Below are positions 16,101 through 25,418 of a DNA stretch of 47,773 bases, piece by piece. This stretch comes from Comamonadaceae bacterium (GTDB lineage: Bacteria; Pseudomonadota; Gammaproteobacteria; Burkholderiales; Burkholderiaceae_C). The stretch is taken from positions 1-47,773 of the forward strand of contig JAECRA010000032.1 in assembly GCA_015999985.1 (NCBI GenBank). Reading direction: 5' to 3'. The notes under the pieces are model-generated. The model was given only the letters and a program-made list of their open reading frames with translations, searched no databases and was not told where the DNA came from. How positions within the stretch are numbered: position 1 is the stretch's first letter; each line of letters starts with the position of its first letter. A program made the translations under genes and the position numbers.

Positions 16101-16268
16101 GATGGTCCCCCCTGTGTCGCTGTCGCTCCTTCCCCTACGCCGGGCGCCCCCAGGGGACGCCACCAGCGGCCGGGCCAAGCCAGAGATGGATCCCCCCTGT
16201 GTCGCTGCCGCTCCTTCCCCTACGCCGGGCGCCCCCAGGGGACACCACCAGCGGCCGGGCCAAGCCCG
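16101..16268. repeat. 84-bp tandem duplication between DUF3325 and DUF3649 genes
   Basis: Two copies run from GATGGTCCCCCCTGTGTCGC (16101) and from GATGGATCCCCCCTGTGTCG (16185). They differ by a few substitutions and a 1-base indel. Each copy contains CCCTACGCCGGGCGCCCCCA and ends in GGCCGGGCCAAGCC. It widens the spacer inside an otherwise compact iron operon to about 325 bases. Confidence 0.85.
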
Positions 16269-16317
16269 CTCCGCGGTGGCACGCGCATGGCCTGCTCCGC
16301 GGCCCTTTGTATTTGCC

Positions 16318-16341
16318 CCCTCTCCCGCAGGCGGGAGAGGG
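16318..16341. repeat. CCCTCTCCCGC / GCGGGAGAGGG hairpin
   Basis: An 11-bp perfect stem with a 2-base loop is followed by GCAGGGGTGAGGG. The same stem occurs at 30206-30229 in another spacer, and related stems occur at 24.9-25.4 kb and 28.6 kb, so this is a copy of a dispersed intergenic repeat family. Confidence 0.8.
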
Positions 16342-16425
16342 CAGGGGTGAGGGTCAGCGCGTCCAGCCCCCCGGCTCGTTTCAGCCGCAACTGACTCCTA
16401 GCAACACCTGACTTAAGAACCAAAA

Positions 16426-16734
16426 ATGACCACGTTATCCAAACCAAAACCCAAGCCGATGCGGCCTGACTGGATATCCAAGACTCTGGCAGGGCTGCTG
16501 TTAGGCTTGAGTCTGGCCATCATCTGCAGTGGCGTGCTCATGGCCATTTTGCCCAGCATGTCGCTGGCCGTGAGTGGGCAGCTTGCCATGTGGCTGGTGC
16601 CGCTGGTGTGGCTGACAGCCCTTTCCCTCGTGTATCTTTTTTCCAGCGGCCTGCGCGCCTGGATTGGGCTGGGAGCGTTGAACCTTCTGGCTCTGGGCGT
16701 CTGGTGGCTTCTGCGTACGGGGAGCGGAACATGA
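16426..16734 (+). CDS. DUF3649-like small membrane protein (iron-uptake associated)
   Basis: This 102-residue protein has a basic, proline-rich cytoplasmic start (KPKPKPMRPDWISKTLAG) and three hydrophobic helices (about residues 20-45, 50-72 and 78-97). Its position and the block SSGLRAWIGLGALNLLALG fit DUF3649, a small inner-membrane family found between siderophore receptors and PepSY proteins. Its stop codon overlaps the PepSY start (ATGA at 16731-16734), so the two are translationally coupled and probably act together at the membrane. The biochemical role is not known. Confidence 0.68.
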   Translation: MTTLSKPKPKPMRPDWISKTLAGLLLGLSLAIICSGVLMAILPSMSLAVSGQLAMWLVPLVWLTALSLVYLFSSGLRAWIGLGALNLLALGVWWLLRTGSGT

Positions 16735-18368
16735 AAGCCGACACCGTACGTACGTACAAATCTGTCCATACCTGGACAGGCATCGTCAGTGGCATGGCGC
16801 TCTTCATCGCGTTCTATGCCGGCGCGTTGACGGTGTTCAAGGAGCCGCTGCGGAACTGGTCCACACCGCCTGCCGCCATCGTGCCCACGGTGCCAATGGA
16901 TGACATCCATGAACTGATCGCCAAGACCGTGGTCTCTACGCCGGCGGCGGCAAAAGCATTCACGGTTCGGCTGGAAGGCGACAAGGCAGTTCCTCGCGTG
17001 GAATGGCAAGTCAAGGATCCCAATGCGGACGACCACGACGAAAGCGCCGTGCGCCATTTCTCCGCCCGCCTTGGCCCGGGCGACAACGTTCAGGTAGACG
17101 AGCCACGCCCTTCCCGGCTGGTGGAATTCATAGACGTACTGCACAGAGTCGTGGGCCTGCCCGTGGACTCAGACCCCAACCGTTGGATCATGGGCGTGGT
17201 CTCTGCGCTGTATTTCGTGGCACTGATCTCCGGGCTAATCGTGCTGCTGCCCTCGCTGATCAAGGACTTCTTTGCCTTGCGCGTAGGCAAGAACCTGAAG
17301 CGCATGTGGTTGGATGCACACAACGTCGTCGGTATCGTCAGTCTGCCATTTCACCTGATCATGGCTTTGAGTGCGGTGGTCTTCGCTTTCCATGACCAGA
17401 TCTACGAAATACAGGACAAGGCGGTGTTCGAAGGCAAGTGGAGCGAGATGTACAGCCCACGCCCCGCCAAGCCCAGCGAAGCACCTCCACTCAATCCAGC
17501 ACAAATGCTCACGCCCACGCAATTGACGCAGATCGTCAAGGAGGCGTCACCAGGATTCGAGCCGACTTCACTCCAATACACGCAAGTCACCGGGCCGAGG
17601 GCCGCCGTCCGGGTGTGGGGCAAGAACATCGAGGCCGTCTCGCCACGCGCGGCAGGTGGGTTCGCCCAGCTTGATCCGTACAGCGGCAAGATCCTTTCAA
17701 TGGATTACCTCAGTGGCAAGCAAACCACTGCCAATCTATTCATCAGCAGCTTCTTCGCCTTGCACATGGCCTCGTTTGGCGGCCTCGCGGTCTGGTGGCT
17801 CTATTTCCTTCTGGGGCTGGCGGGCGCCTGGCTCTTCTACAGCGGCAATCTGCTGTGGGTGGAAAGCCGGCGCAAAGCCCAGCGCAGGAACGACGGCGAC
17901 ATGCCAGTACAACGGCGGGACACCGCCTGGATGGCCGCCGCCAGCGTTGGCGTGTGCCTGGGCTGCGTGGCGGGCCTGTCCCTGACCATCGGCGCCGCCA
18001 AGTGGTTGCCGGGTCGGGTGATTGACATGGCTGCCTGGCATGTGGGCATCTACTACGTGGTGTTCTTTGGCAGCGTAGCCTGGGCCTTTTTGCGCGGCGC
18101 GGCGCGCTCGTCTGTTCCGCTGCTGTGGCTGTCCGCCCTGTGCACTGCCGCCATTCCAGTTTCGTCGTTGATCGGCTGGCTGATGCCTGCCTCCGGCCTG
18201 TGGATGGATGGCGCACAGCTCGGTGTTGACATCACCGCCGCAGTAGGTGCGCTGGCCTTTATCTGGATGGCACGCGCCACCGGCCGGCGTGTGCGCAACG
18301 GGCCCAAAGACAGTGTGTGGGCAGCACCAACGGCTCAGCGCCCTGAAGGCGGTGAAGTCACCGTGTAA
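16731..18368 (+). CDS. PepSY-associated transmembrane protein, probable siderophore-iron reductase
   Basis: This 545-residue inner-membrane protein starts at the ATG at 16731. Longer in-frame starts would run through the DUF3649 gene and are rejected in favour of the ATGA overlap. It begins [31 protein letters not shown], the hallmark first helix of PepSY_TM proteins with its conserved histidine. It continues with a periplasmic PepSY-like domain, paired helices ([40 protein letters not shown]), a second periplasmic segment and four or more C-terminal helices. Related proteins such as FoxB and PiuB-type reductases release iron from siderophores. Its 3' end overlaps the convergent moaC by 34 bases. 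Confidence 0.88.
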   Translation: MKADTVRTYKSVHTWTGIVSGMALFIAFYAGALTVFKEPLRNWSTPPAAIVPTVPMDDIHELIAKTVVSTPAAAKAFTVRLEGDKAVPRVEWQVKDPNADDHDESAVRHFSARLGPGDNVQVDEPRPSRLVEFIDVLHRVVGLPVDSDPNRWIMGVVSALYFVALISGLIVLLPSLIKDFFALRVGKNLKRMWLDAHNVVGIVSLPFHLIMALSAVVFAFHDQIYEIQDKAVFEGKWSEMYSPRPAKPSEAPPLNPAQMLTPTQLTQIVKEASPGFEPTSLQYTQVTGPRAAVRVWGKNIEAVSPRAAGGFAQLDPYSGKILSMDYLSGKQTTANLFISSFFALHMASFGGLAVWWLYFLLGLAGAWLFYSGNLLWVESRRKAQRRNDGDMPVQRRDTAWMAAASVGVCLGCVAGLSLTIGAAKWLPGRVIDMAAWHVGIYYVVFFGSVAWAFLRGAARSSVPLLWLSALCTAAIPVSSLIGWLMPASGLWMDGAQLGVDITAAVGALAFIWMARATGRRVRNGPKDSVWAAPTAQRPEGGEVTV

Positions 18369-18865
18369 CTCCCCGATTTCCCGCCGTGCTTTTCCAGAAG
18401 CCTGACACCTTCAATAGTCATGCCTCTATCGGCCGCCTTGCACATGTCGTAGATCGTCAGCAGCGCGATCTGCACGGCGGTCAGGGCTTCCATCTCCACG
18501 CCTGTGGGACCCGTGGTTTCAGCCGTAGCGACACAAGCCACAGCGCCGGTACCACCCGGTTCAGCGCGGATGTATTCAAACTCGATTGCCACCCGGGTGA
18601 GCGCTAGCGGGTGGCAAAGAGGAATCAGATCACTGGTGCGCTTGGCCGCCATGATGCCGGCAATGCGCGCGATGCCCAGAACATCGCCCTTCTTGGCAGT
18701 CCCCGCCTCAATCAAGGCCAATGTAGCGGGCAGCATCTCTATGCGGCCACCGGCCACCGCTATGCGGTGCGTGGCAGGCTTGGCTCCCACGTCGACCATA
18801 TGGGCCTGGCCTTGAGCGTCAAAATGAGTAAGAGGTGTGGTTGAGTTGGTCACGGGCGGGAACAC
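18335..18865 (-). CDS. moaC: Cyclic pyranopterin monophosphate synthase MoaC
   Basis: This protein of up to 176 residues catalyses the second step of molybdenum cofactor synthesis, forming cyclic pyranopterin monophosphate in the cytoplasm. Diagnostic blocks are [84 protein letters not shown] and the final [10 protein letters not shown]. The start is uncertain: a GTG at 18865 or a GTG at 18853 (giving [12 protein letters not shown]), neither with a strong ribosome-binding site. The C-terminal coding end overlaps the PepSY gene tail in convergent orientation. No other moa gene is near. Confidence 0.95.
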   Translation of the reverse strand: MFPPVTNSTTPLTHFDAQGQAHMVDVGAKPATHRIAVAGGRIEMLPATLALIEAGTAKKGDVLGIARIAGIMAAKRTSDLIPLCHPLALTRVAIEFEYIRAEPGGTGAVACVATAETTGPTGVEMEALTAVQIALLTIYDMCKAADRGMTIEGVRLLEKHGGKSGSYTVTSPPSGR

Positions 18866-18928
18866 AAATGCAGATAGGGCATCATAAGTGGACCTTGATC
18901 ATTACTGAAACCATTCAGATGGCTCGTC

Positions 18929-20623
18929 ATGGCCGGATGTGTGCGCGGTGAATACCTTGGAGTTGGCTTGAAACATAAGAGTTCATTGGGTCTTGCGGCC
19001 ACCCTTGGAGGGTGGAAAGAACAAGAGGCGTCGGGTGCAAAGCTGGGACGCCTTGTGCCGCCCACAATCCTGGCCCTTGCCATGCTGATGCTGCCGACCC
19101 AGGCCAGTACCCAAACACCCGGTACAACCGCCCCTCCTGCCGCTCAGCGCGGGCTGCCGTCGTTGGGCGACGCCGGCATGCTGACGCCCCTGGAAGAGCG
19201 CAAGCTGGGTGACTCCATCATTCGCGACCTCTACCGCGATCCCGACTACATTGACGACCCCGTCGTGGGTGAGTATGTCGACGGGATCTGGCAAGCCCTG
19301 CTCAAGGGTGCGCGGGCGCGTGGTGAATTGCCGGAAGAACTGGAGGAACGCTTCGCGTGGGAAGTGCTGCTCGGGCGTGATCGATCGATCAACGCCTTTG
19401 CACTGCCAGGAGGTTACTTCGGCCTTCACATGGGGCTGGTGGGCGTGGTGTCCACGCGGGACGAGCTGGCTTCCGTTCTGGCACACGAGATGACGCACAT
19501 CACACAGCGGCATATAGCCAGAATGCTCAGCCAGCAGTCGCGACAGACACCGCTGATGATGGCGGCTATGATCGTGGGCATGATCGCCGCCAGCAAGAAC
19601 CCGCAGGCAGGCACTGCGATTGCGGTGGGTGGGCAAGCGGCTTTGATTCAAGCCCAGCTGAACTATTCGCGCGACATGGAACGGGAAGCGGACCGCATTG
19701 GCTACGGCGTGCTCGAACAGTCCGGTTTTGCCCCGCGTGGCTTCACGGGCATGTTCGAGAAGCTGCAAAGCGCCTCCCGACTTTCAGACAACGGCGACTG
19801 GCCCTACCTTCGCAGCCACCCGCTGACCACGCAGCGTATTGCTGACATGCAGCAGCGCCAGCGCAGCCAGGGCTTGAATCCCGCCGCCGCGCCGCCGCCG
19901 GACCTCCAGGCACAACTGATCGCAGCGCGTTCGCGCGTGCTCGGACGCCCCGGCGTCGATGTGCTTCGGGCATGGGCCGCCGAACCCGAAGGGCCCGGGT
20001 TTTCCGCGCAACCCCTGCCCCGCCGCGTGGGGGCGCTTTATGCCGCCTCACTCGCGCACGCTCAACTGCGGGATCTGCCGCGAGCGCAGGCCTTGGCGAC
20101 GCAACTGGCCTTGGCCGTCGCAGGCGATGTGCCTGCTGCGCGCCAAGCGCGCCTGCTGCAAGCCGAGCTGGCTCTTCAGGCGGGCCAACCCGCGCGCGTG
20201 CTGACTCTGCTGCCCCCAGGCTCGCAACCTCCGGCCTCCCCAGAAGGCAAAGGCCAAGCCGGACGCCCGGAGCTTTTGTTGCGAGCTGCCGCCTTGACCC
20301 AGACGGGCCAGGCCAATGAAGCCAGCTCGTCCTTGCAGCCGTGGGTCAGCGACAGGCCACGAGACGCTGGAGCATGGCAGGCGCTGGCAGCCGCTTACGC
20401 CGCGCAGAATCAAGTATTGCGTGCGCTGCGCGCTGAAGGCGAAGCGCGGGTCGCTCAAAAAGAACTGGCTGGTGCAGTGGATAGATTCAGGGCAGCTCAG
20501 GACTATTCACGCAATAATCCGGGTGGCAACGCCGATCTGATCGAGGGCAGCATCATTGACGCGCGCCTTAGGGAAACGCAAGCGGCACTCACACAACAAA
20601 GAGCGGACGAAGCCAAGCGTTGA
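18929..20623 (+). CDS. M48 family metalloprotease with TPR-like C-terminus (BepA/YfgC-like)
   Basis: This protein of up to 564 residues is a periplasmic zinc protease that in relatives (BepA) works in outer-membrane protein and LPS-transport quality control. The zinc motif HEMTH is at residues 186-190 of the longest form, with the third ligand likely Glu253 (MEREADRIGYG). The C-terminal 200 residues are helical repeats of the TPR type (AALYAASLAHAQLRDLPRAQ, LLRAAALTQTGQANEASS). A hydrophobic signal segment (VPPTILALAMLMLPTQAS) lies at residues 43-60, which is late, so the true start is probably downstream of 18929. It ends just before a strong terminator. Confidence 0.9.
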   Translation: MAGCVRGEYLGVGLKHKSSLGLAATLGGWKEQEASGAKLGRLVPPTILALAMLMLPTQASTQTPGTTAPPAAQRGLPSLGDAGMLTPLEERKLGDSIIRDLYRDPDYIDDPVVGEYVDGIWQALLKGARARGELPEELEERFAWEVLLGRDRSINAFALPGGYFGLHMGLVGVVSTRDELASVLAHEMTHITQRHIARMLSQQSRQTPLMMAAMIVGMIAASKNPQAGTAIAVGGQAALIQAQLNYSRDMEREADRIGYGVLEQSGFAPRGFTGMFEKLQSASRLSDNGDWPYLRSHPLTTQRIADMQQRQRSQGLNPAAAPPPDLQAQLIAARSRVLGRPGVDVLRAWAAEPEGPGFSAQPLPRRVGALYAASLAHAQLRDLPRAQALATQLALAVAGDVPAARQARLLQAELALQAGQPARVLTLLPPGSQPPASPEGKGQAGRPELLLRAAALTQTGQANEASSSLQPWVSDRPRDAGAWQALAAAYAAQNQVLRALRAEGEARVAQKELAGAVDRFRAAQDYSRNNPGGNADLIEGSIIDARLRETQAALTQQRADEAKR

Positions 20624-20665
20624 TAGCCCCTTTTCCCGCTCGGCCGGACAAAAGGACGTGCTCAG

Positions 20666-20700
20666 AAAAAAACCGACCTCAATGAGGTCGGTTTTCTTTT
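20666..20700. terminator. Bidirectional intrinsic terminator
   Basis: A perfect 8-bp GC-rich stem (CCGACCTC / GAGGTCGG) with a 3-base loop is flanked by seven A on the left and TTTTCTTTT on the right. It therefore works in both directions, ending the M48 protease gene on the plus strand and the holin-family gene on the minus strand. Confidence 0.95.
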
Positions 20701-20727
20701 ATTTGAATTGGCCTGAAGGTTCCGACT

Positions 20728-21069
20728 CTACACACGCTCCAGAACTGCATCTATGAGCAGGCCTAAAGCTGAATAGATCAGCGAACCGATCAGCGCCGCA
20801 GCAAAGCCTGCCACATGGAAACCGTTCAAGACGCCAGAGGCTGCCCAGAACATCAGCGCATTGATCACGAACAGAAAAAGTCCGAGCGTGATGAGAGTCA
20901 CCGGCAGCGTCAGCACCACCAGAATGGGCCGCACAATCATGTTGAGCAGGCCGATTACCGCGGCGGCGATCAGCGCAGAGGTGAAGCTGTTGACGGCCAC
21001 ACCGCTGTACAAGTAAGCCACTGCCAGCAATGCGGCAGCGCTAAGCACCCATTTGAGAATAAGTTTCAT
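20728..21069 (-). CDS. Phage holin family (PF04020-type) membrane protein
   Basis: This 113-residue protein has four hydrophobic helices (about residues 5-25, 28-50, 54-78 and 86-108). Conserved features include FTSALIAAAVIGLLNMIVRPILVVLTLPVTLITLGLFLFVINALMFW. This is the family annotated as phage holin 4 superfamily (YvlD-like), which is a common chromosomal membrane protein rather than evidence of a prophage. No phage genes are nearby. It lies 32 bases downstream of terC on the same strand, so it may be co-transcribed and share manganese control. Its function is not established. Confidence 0.85.
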   Translation of the reverse strand: MKLILKWVLSAAALLAVAYLYSGVAVNSFTSALIAAAVIGLLNMIVRPILVVLTLPVTLITLGLFLFVINALMFWAASGVLNGFHVAGFAAALIGSLIYSALGLLIDAVLERV

Positions 21070-21101
21070 GGTGGGTAGCTTAACGCAGCTGCGCCTTGCT
21101 G

Positions 21102-21815
21102 TCAGGCCTGAGGTGCCTGCTCTTGCGCAGCCTTTTCGCGTTTAGACGTCATGAGACGCGCAAAACCCAGCACACCGACTACAGCCACCGCAGCCACAGC
21201 CCAGCGAGCCCAGCGCACAGGATCAGCAGATGTACCGAACCACTGCGAGAGCAATTGCTCGTTCACGATCATCGTCGCAGCCGTATAAGCCAGCACGCCT
21301 GCACCCACATAAATGATGATGGGGAAGCGGTCAACCAATTTGAGCACCATGGTGGAGCCAAACACCACGATAGGCACACTGATCAGCAGGCCGATCACCA
21401 CCAGATCCATCGCGCCCTTGGCGGCACCTGCCACACCCAGCACGTTGTCGATACCCATCAGCGCGTCAGCCACCACGATCGTCTTCATGGCGCCCATGAA
21501 CGTAGTTGCACCAGGCCCATGCTCGCCCTCTTCTCCGCCTTGATCGGCGATGAGCTTGTAAGCAATCCAGAGCAAGCCCAGGCCACCGATCAGCATCAGG
21601 CCAGGGATCTTGAGCAGCCAGACGACGACCAGAGTCATCAGCGTACGTACCGCGATGGCACCCACGGTGCCCCAGATGATGGCCTTCTTTTGAAGATGCT
21701 TGGGCAAACTGCGAGCGGCCAAAGCAATGACGATGGCATTGTCGCCAGCCAACACGAGGTCAATCAGAATGATTGCCAGCAGGGCGGACCACCAGGGGGC
21801 TGAGAAAAGTTCCAT
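21102..21815 (-). CDS. terC: TerC family integral membrane protein, probable manganese exporter
   Basis: This 237-residue inner-membrane protein has about seven helices. TerC motifs are seen: LIDLVLAGDNAIVIALAARSLP near the N-terminus (acidic NDxAxAI-type metal site) and VVADALMGIDNVLGVAGAA in the middle. Relatives include YoaE, Alx and MeeF-type manganese exporters. A GGAG box lies 10 bases before the ATG. A manganese-sensing yybP-ykoY riboswitch and a sigma70 promoter precede the gene, which supports manganese efflux rather than tellurite resistance as the physiological role. Confidence 0.9.
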   Translation of the reverse strand: MELFSAPWWSALLAIILIDLVLAGDNAIVIALAARSLPKHLQKKAIIWGTVGAIAVRTLMTLVVVWLLKIPGLMLIGGLGLLWIAYKLIADQGGEEGEHGPGATTFMGAMKTIVVADALMGIDNVLGVAGAAKGAMDLVVIGLLISVPIVVFGSTMVLKLVDRFPIIIYVGAGVLAYTAATMIVNEQLLSQWFGTSADPVRWARWAVAAVAVVGVLGFARLMTSKREKAAQEQAPQA

Positions 21816-21969
21816 GAACGAAAAACTCCAGTGAAATTAGGATCGACACGCGTAATCACCCGCACGCTGAGGCAGGGCAAGGCATTCGACATCAGATGAC
21901 ACGGGCATGATGCCACGCGACTTCATGGAGCGGAATAGACCTCGACCAACTTTCTCACCTGCGCAGGCG

Positions 21970-22127
21970 GACTTTGATCGAAGGTCTTGCTCGACAGCCA
22001 AAGCACGTGGCTCGGTGGCTGTCCGACGGGCCGGAAAAGCGAGGGGAAACCCCACATTTCGTATTGACGACCCATCGATGCCGTGCGCGTGGTATCGCAC
22101 GGCGGGGAGCTACTCCCCTTCGGTTAA
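21970..22127 (-). promoter_or_regulatory. yybP-ykoY manganese riboswitch controlling terC
   Basis: On the minus strand the leader begins just after the promoter with AAGGGGAGTAGCTCCCC (22120-22104), the conserved first loop of this class. It contains GTCGTCAATACG and then GAGCAAGACCTTCGATC (21991-21975 region), matching the second conserved loop. In this class Mn2+ binds between the two loops and switches expression on. The order, spacing and the downstream terC gene fit the known class closely. Exact aptamer ends are estimated. Confidence 0.85.
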
Positions 22128-22133
22128 CCGCGA

Positions 22134-22162
22134 ATTAAATCACCGGAATGCTGTTTTGACAA
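22134..22162 (-). promoter_or_regulatory. Sigma70 promoter for the terC riboswitch transcript
   Basis: On the minus strand TTGTCA (22162-22157) and TTTAAT (22139-22134) are separated by exactly 17 bases, close to the consensus. Transcription would start about 7 bases on, immediately before the riboswitch. The remaining stretch 22163-22311 holds no gene that I can see. Confidence 0.75.
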
Positions 22163-22311
22163 GCTGGGGAAACTCCTAATTCATCCAAGCACACGAATGA
22201 ATCCGATAGTTTTCTTTTCTTTTGCCTGCACGATGACGGCCTATAAGCGATGAATTGGGCAATGGCGCGAAATACATCTTGCCCAGCCCGGACCTGCGCA
22301 CTTACGAACAA

Positions 22312-22728
22312 CTAAACGTCTGAAGTCGTCCTGACGCGGTCTGCATAGCGGTTGAAACGCAAGGCCGTACCCGCCTTTGTGATGCGGCGCCACACGATGC
22401 GCTTTTCATAGGGACTGAAGCCCAGCCAGTCCTGCACCTCTTGTTCGGTACGGCCACAGCCCATGCAAATGGCATCGCCCTGGCTGGTGGAGCAAATCGC
22501 AATGCAGGGGGTGTCAGGGGTGGTGGCGTACCAGACCAACCACGCCTCCCGTGCGGCCACCGGCATGGCTTCGACTTGGATTTCTTCTTGCCGGCGAAAG
22601 ACCACCAGCGCATAGACCTCCGCCAGCGCCGCCGCTTCTGGCGCCAAAGCCATGTTTGCGGACGAGGGAGAACGCGCGCGCCAGAAATTAATGGCGGATT
22701 CGAGATCAGTGATGTGGATAGCCGGCAT
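22312..22728 (-). CDS. DUF3717 plus DUF1289 domain protein
   Basis: This protein is about 138 residues from the ATG at 22728, which has AGGGG a few bases upstream. A longer start at 22764 would extend past the divergent gene. The N-terminal half (AIHITDLESAINFWRARSPS ... ALAEVYALVVF) is DUF3717, a helical domain common in Burkholderiales. The C-terminal half (TPCIAICSTSQGDAICMGCGRTEQEVQDWLGFSPYEKRIVWRRI) is DUF1289, with four cysteines in a C-x3-C ... C-x2-C pattern that may bind zinc or an iron-sulfur group. Function is unknown. Such proteins are conserved housekeeping unknowns in this order. Confidence 0.8.
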   Translation of the reverse strand: MPAIHITDLESAINFWRARSPSSANMALAPEAAALAEVYALVVFRRQEEIQVEAMPVAAREAWLVWYATTPDTPCIAICSTSQGDAICMGCGRTEQEVQDWLGFSPYEKRIVWRRITKAGTALRFNRYADRVRTTSDV

Positions 22729-22773
22729 GCGTCCCCTCATCATAAGATGGGAGCATGGCACCACGCATCTTCA

Positions 22774-23487
22774 ATGGTTGAAATACCTACAAACCCTCCA
22801 CGCCGACGCCGCTGGTTGATGGTGGCTCTGCTGGTGAATGCGGCGCTTTTGTCGTGGCTCGTGTGGCGGAATTCACCCGCACCACCGTCCATGCCGCTCA
22901 CAGCCGGGGAAACCGTGGTGCTTCGCACCCCGGGTGGTCGGCTTGAAGTCGCAGAAATCCGCCAGTTGGAAAGCTTTGAGGTTTCGCGAGACCACAGCGT
23001 GCTGGGTGTGCCTGTGGGCAGCACGTTTTCACGCATTCGCGTCCCGGCCCAATACCGTTACTACGTCGACCTGGCACCCGAATGGACCGTCCGTGTTCAG
23101 CCGGATGGCAGCGTCCGCGTGATCGCACCACGCATTCAGCCCAGTCAACCCGTGGCCATTGACACCGGACGCATGGAAAAAGAGTCGCGTGGGCTGTGGT
23201 CACTCTTCACAGGTCCGGCAGAGATGAAAGCTCTGGAGAAATCCATCACTGCAGCGCTTACAAGAAAGGCTGCCAGCACCCCCATGCTGGATCAACAACG
23301 CGAGGCTGCGCGCGCGACCGTGTCTGAATTCGTCGGCAAGTGGCTGATGACGCAAACACCCTGGAAACCGCTTTCAGACAAGCCGGTACAAGTGCTGTTT
23401 GCGGACGAACCCATAGAGAGCCTGGACGCCGCCTGCGGCGGCAACCCGGGCTGCGCTGCGGCGTGGCTCAATGCCGCGGGTTTGTGA
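22774..23487 (+). CDS. Membrane-anchored hypothetical protein (possibly DUF4230-like)
   Basis: This 237-residue protein starts at the ATG at 22774. A basic N-terminus (PPRRRR) and one membrane helix (WLMVALLVNAALLSWLVW, residues about 13-30) anchor a periplasmic domain. That domain has beta-rich segments (RLEVAEIRQLESFEVSRDHS, YRYYVDLAPEWTVRVQPDGSVRVIAPRI) followed by a helical part and the end VQVLFADEP. The pattern reminds me of DUF4230 proteins but I cannot confirm it. A short cysteine-containing tail (DAACGGNPGCAAAW) closes it. It is divergent from the DUF3717/DUF1289 gene, with a 45-base gap. Function unknown. Confidence 0.65.
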   Translation: MVEIPTNPPRRRRWLMVALLVNAALLSWLVWRNSPAPPSMPLTAGETVVLRTPGGRLEVAEIRQLESFEVSRDHSVLGVPVGSTFSRIRVPAQYRYYVDLAPEWTVRVQPDGSVRVIAPRIQPSQPVAIDTGRMEKESRGLWSLFTGPAEMKALEKSITAALTRKAASTPMLDQQREAARATVSEFVGKWLMTQTPWKPLSDKPVQVLFADEPIESLDAACGGNPGCAAAWLNAAGL

Positions 23488-23501
23488 CGGCGTTCACACC
23501 T

Positions 23502-23757
23502 GTCGAAGGGTTGCGCAAGGTTTCGACAAGCCTGCCCTGAGCTCTGTCGAAGGGCTCAACCCGAACGGTTATCAATAAGCAGCCTCCGCGCAAGTCATGG
23601 TATTCGCTGGGACCGCCGAGCTCCCGCTCGGCATCTTCAGGAGCCCTTCGCAAACGTCGCCATGCCAAGCAGCTGACTCGCGTTGAAACACCAAAAACCG
23701 TTCGGGCTGAGCTTGTCGAAGCCTAGCGCAGCGCTTCAACAGTCTCAGCCCGAACGG
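23502..23757. repeat. CCGTTCGGGCTGAG inverted repeats in the gap before gapA
   Basis: At 23699-23757 a 14-bp perfect stem (CCGTTCGGGCTGAG / CTCAGCCCGAACGG) is extended by an imperfect inner stem containing TTGTCGAAGC. A related inverted sequence with TGTCGAAGGGCTCAACCCGA lies at 23544-23568, and another TGTCGAAGGG is at 23501. These are extragenic palindromic repeats between the 3' ends of two convergent genes. Nothing coding is seen in 23488-23835. Confidence 0.75.
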
Positions 23758-23835
23758 CGTTTATCCGTGCGACAACTCGGTTCAAGGTAGCCTCAGCACC
23801 AGCGCGCCGTGGCTACCTCCCCTCTGGACGACTGA

Positions 23836-25395
<1,560 letters not shown>

Positions 25396-25418
25396 CCCGC
25401 AAGCAGGAAAAAATCCCC

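Noticed and set aside
20728..21069. A prophage remnant based on the holin annotation
   Set aside because: This membrane family is common on chromosomes, and no other phage gene is nearby.
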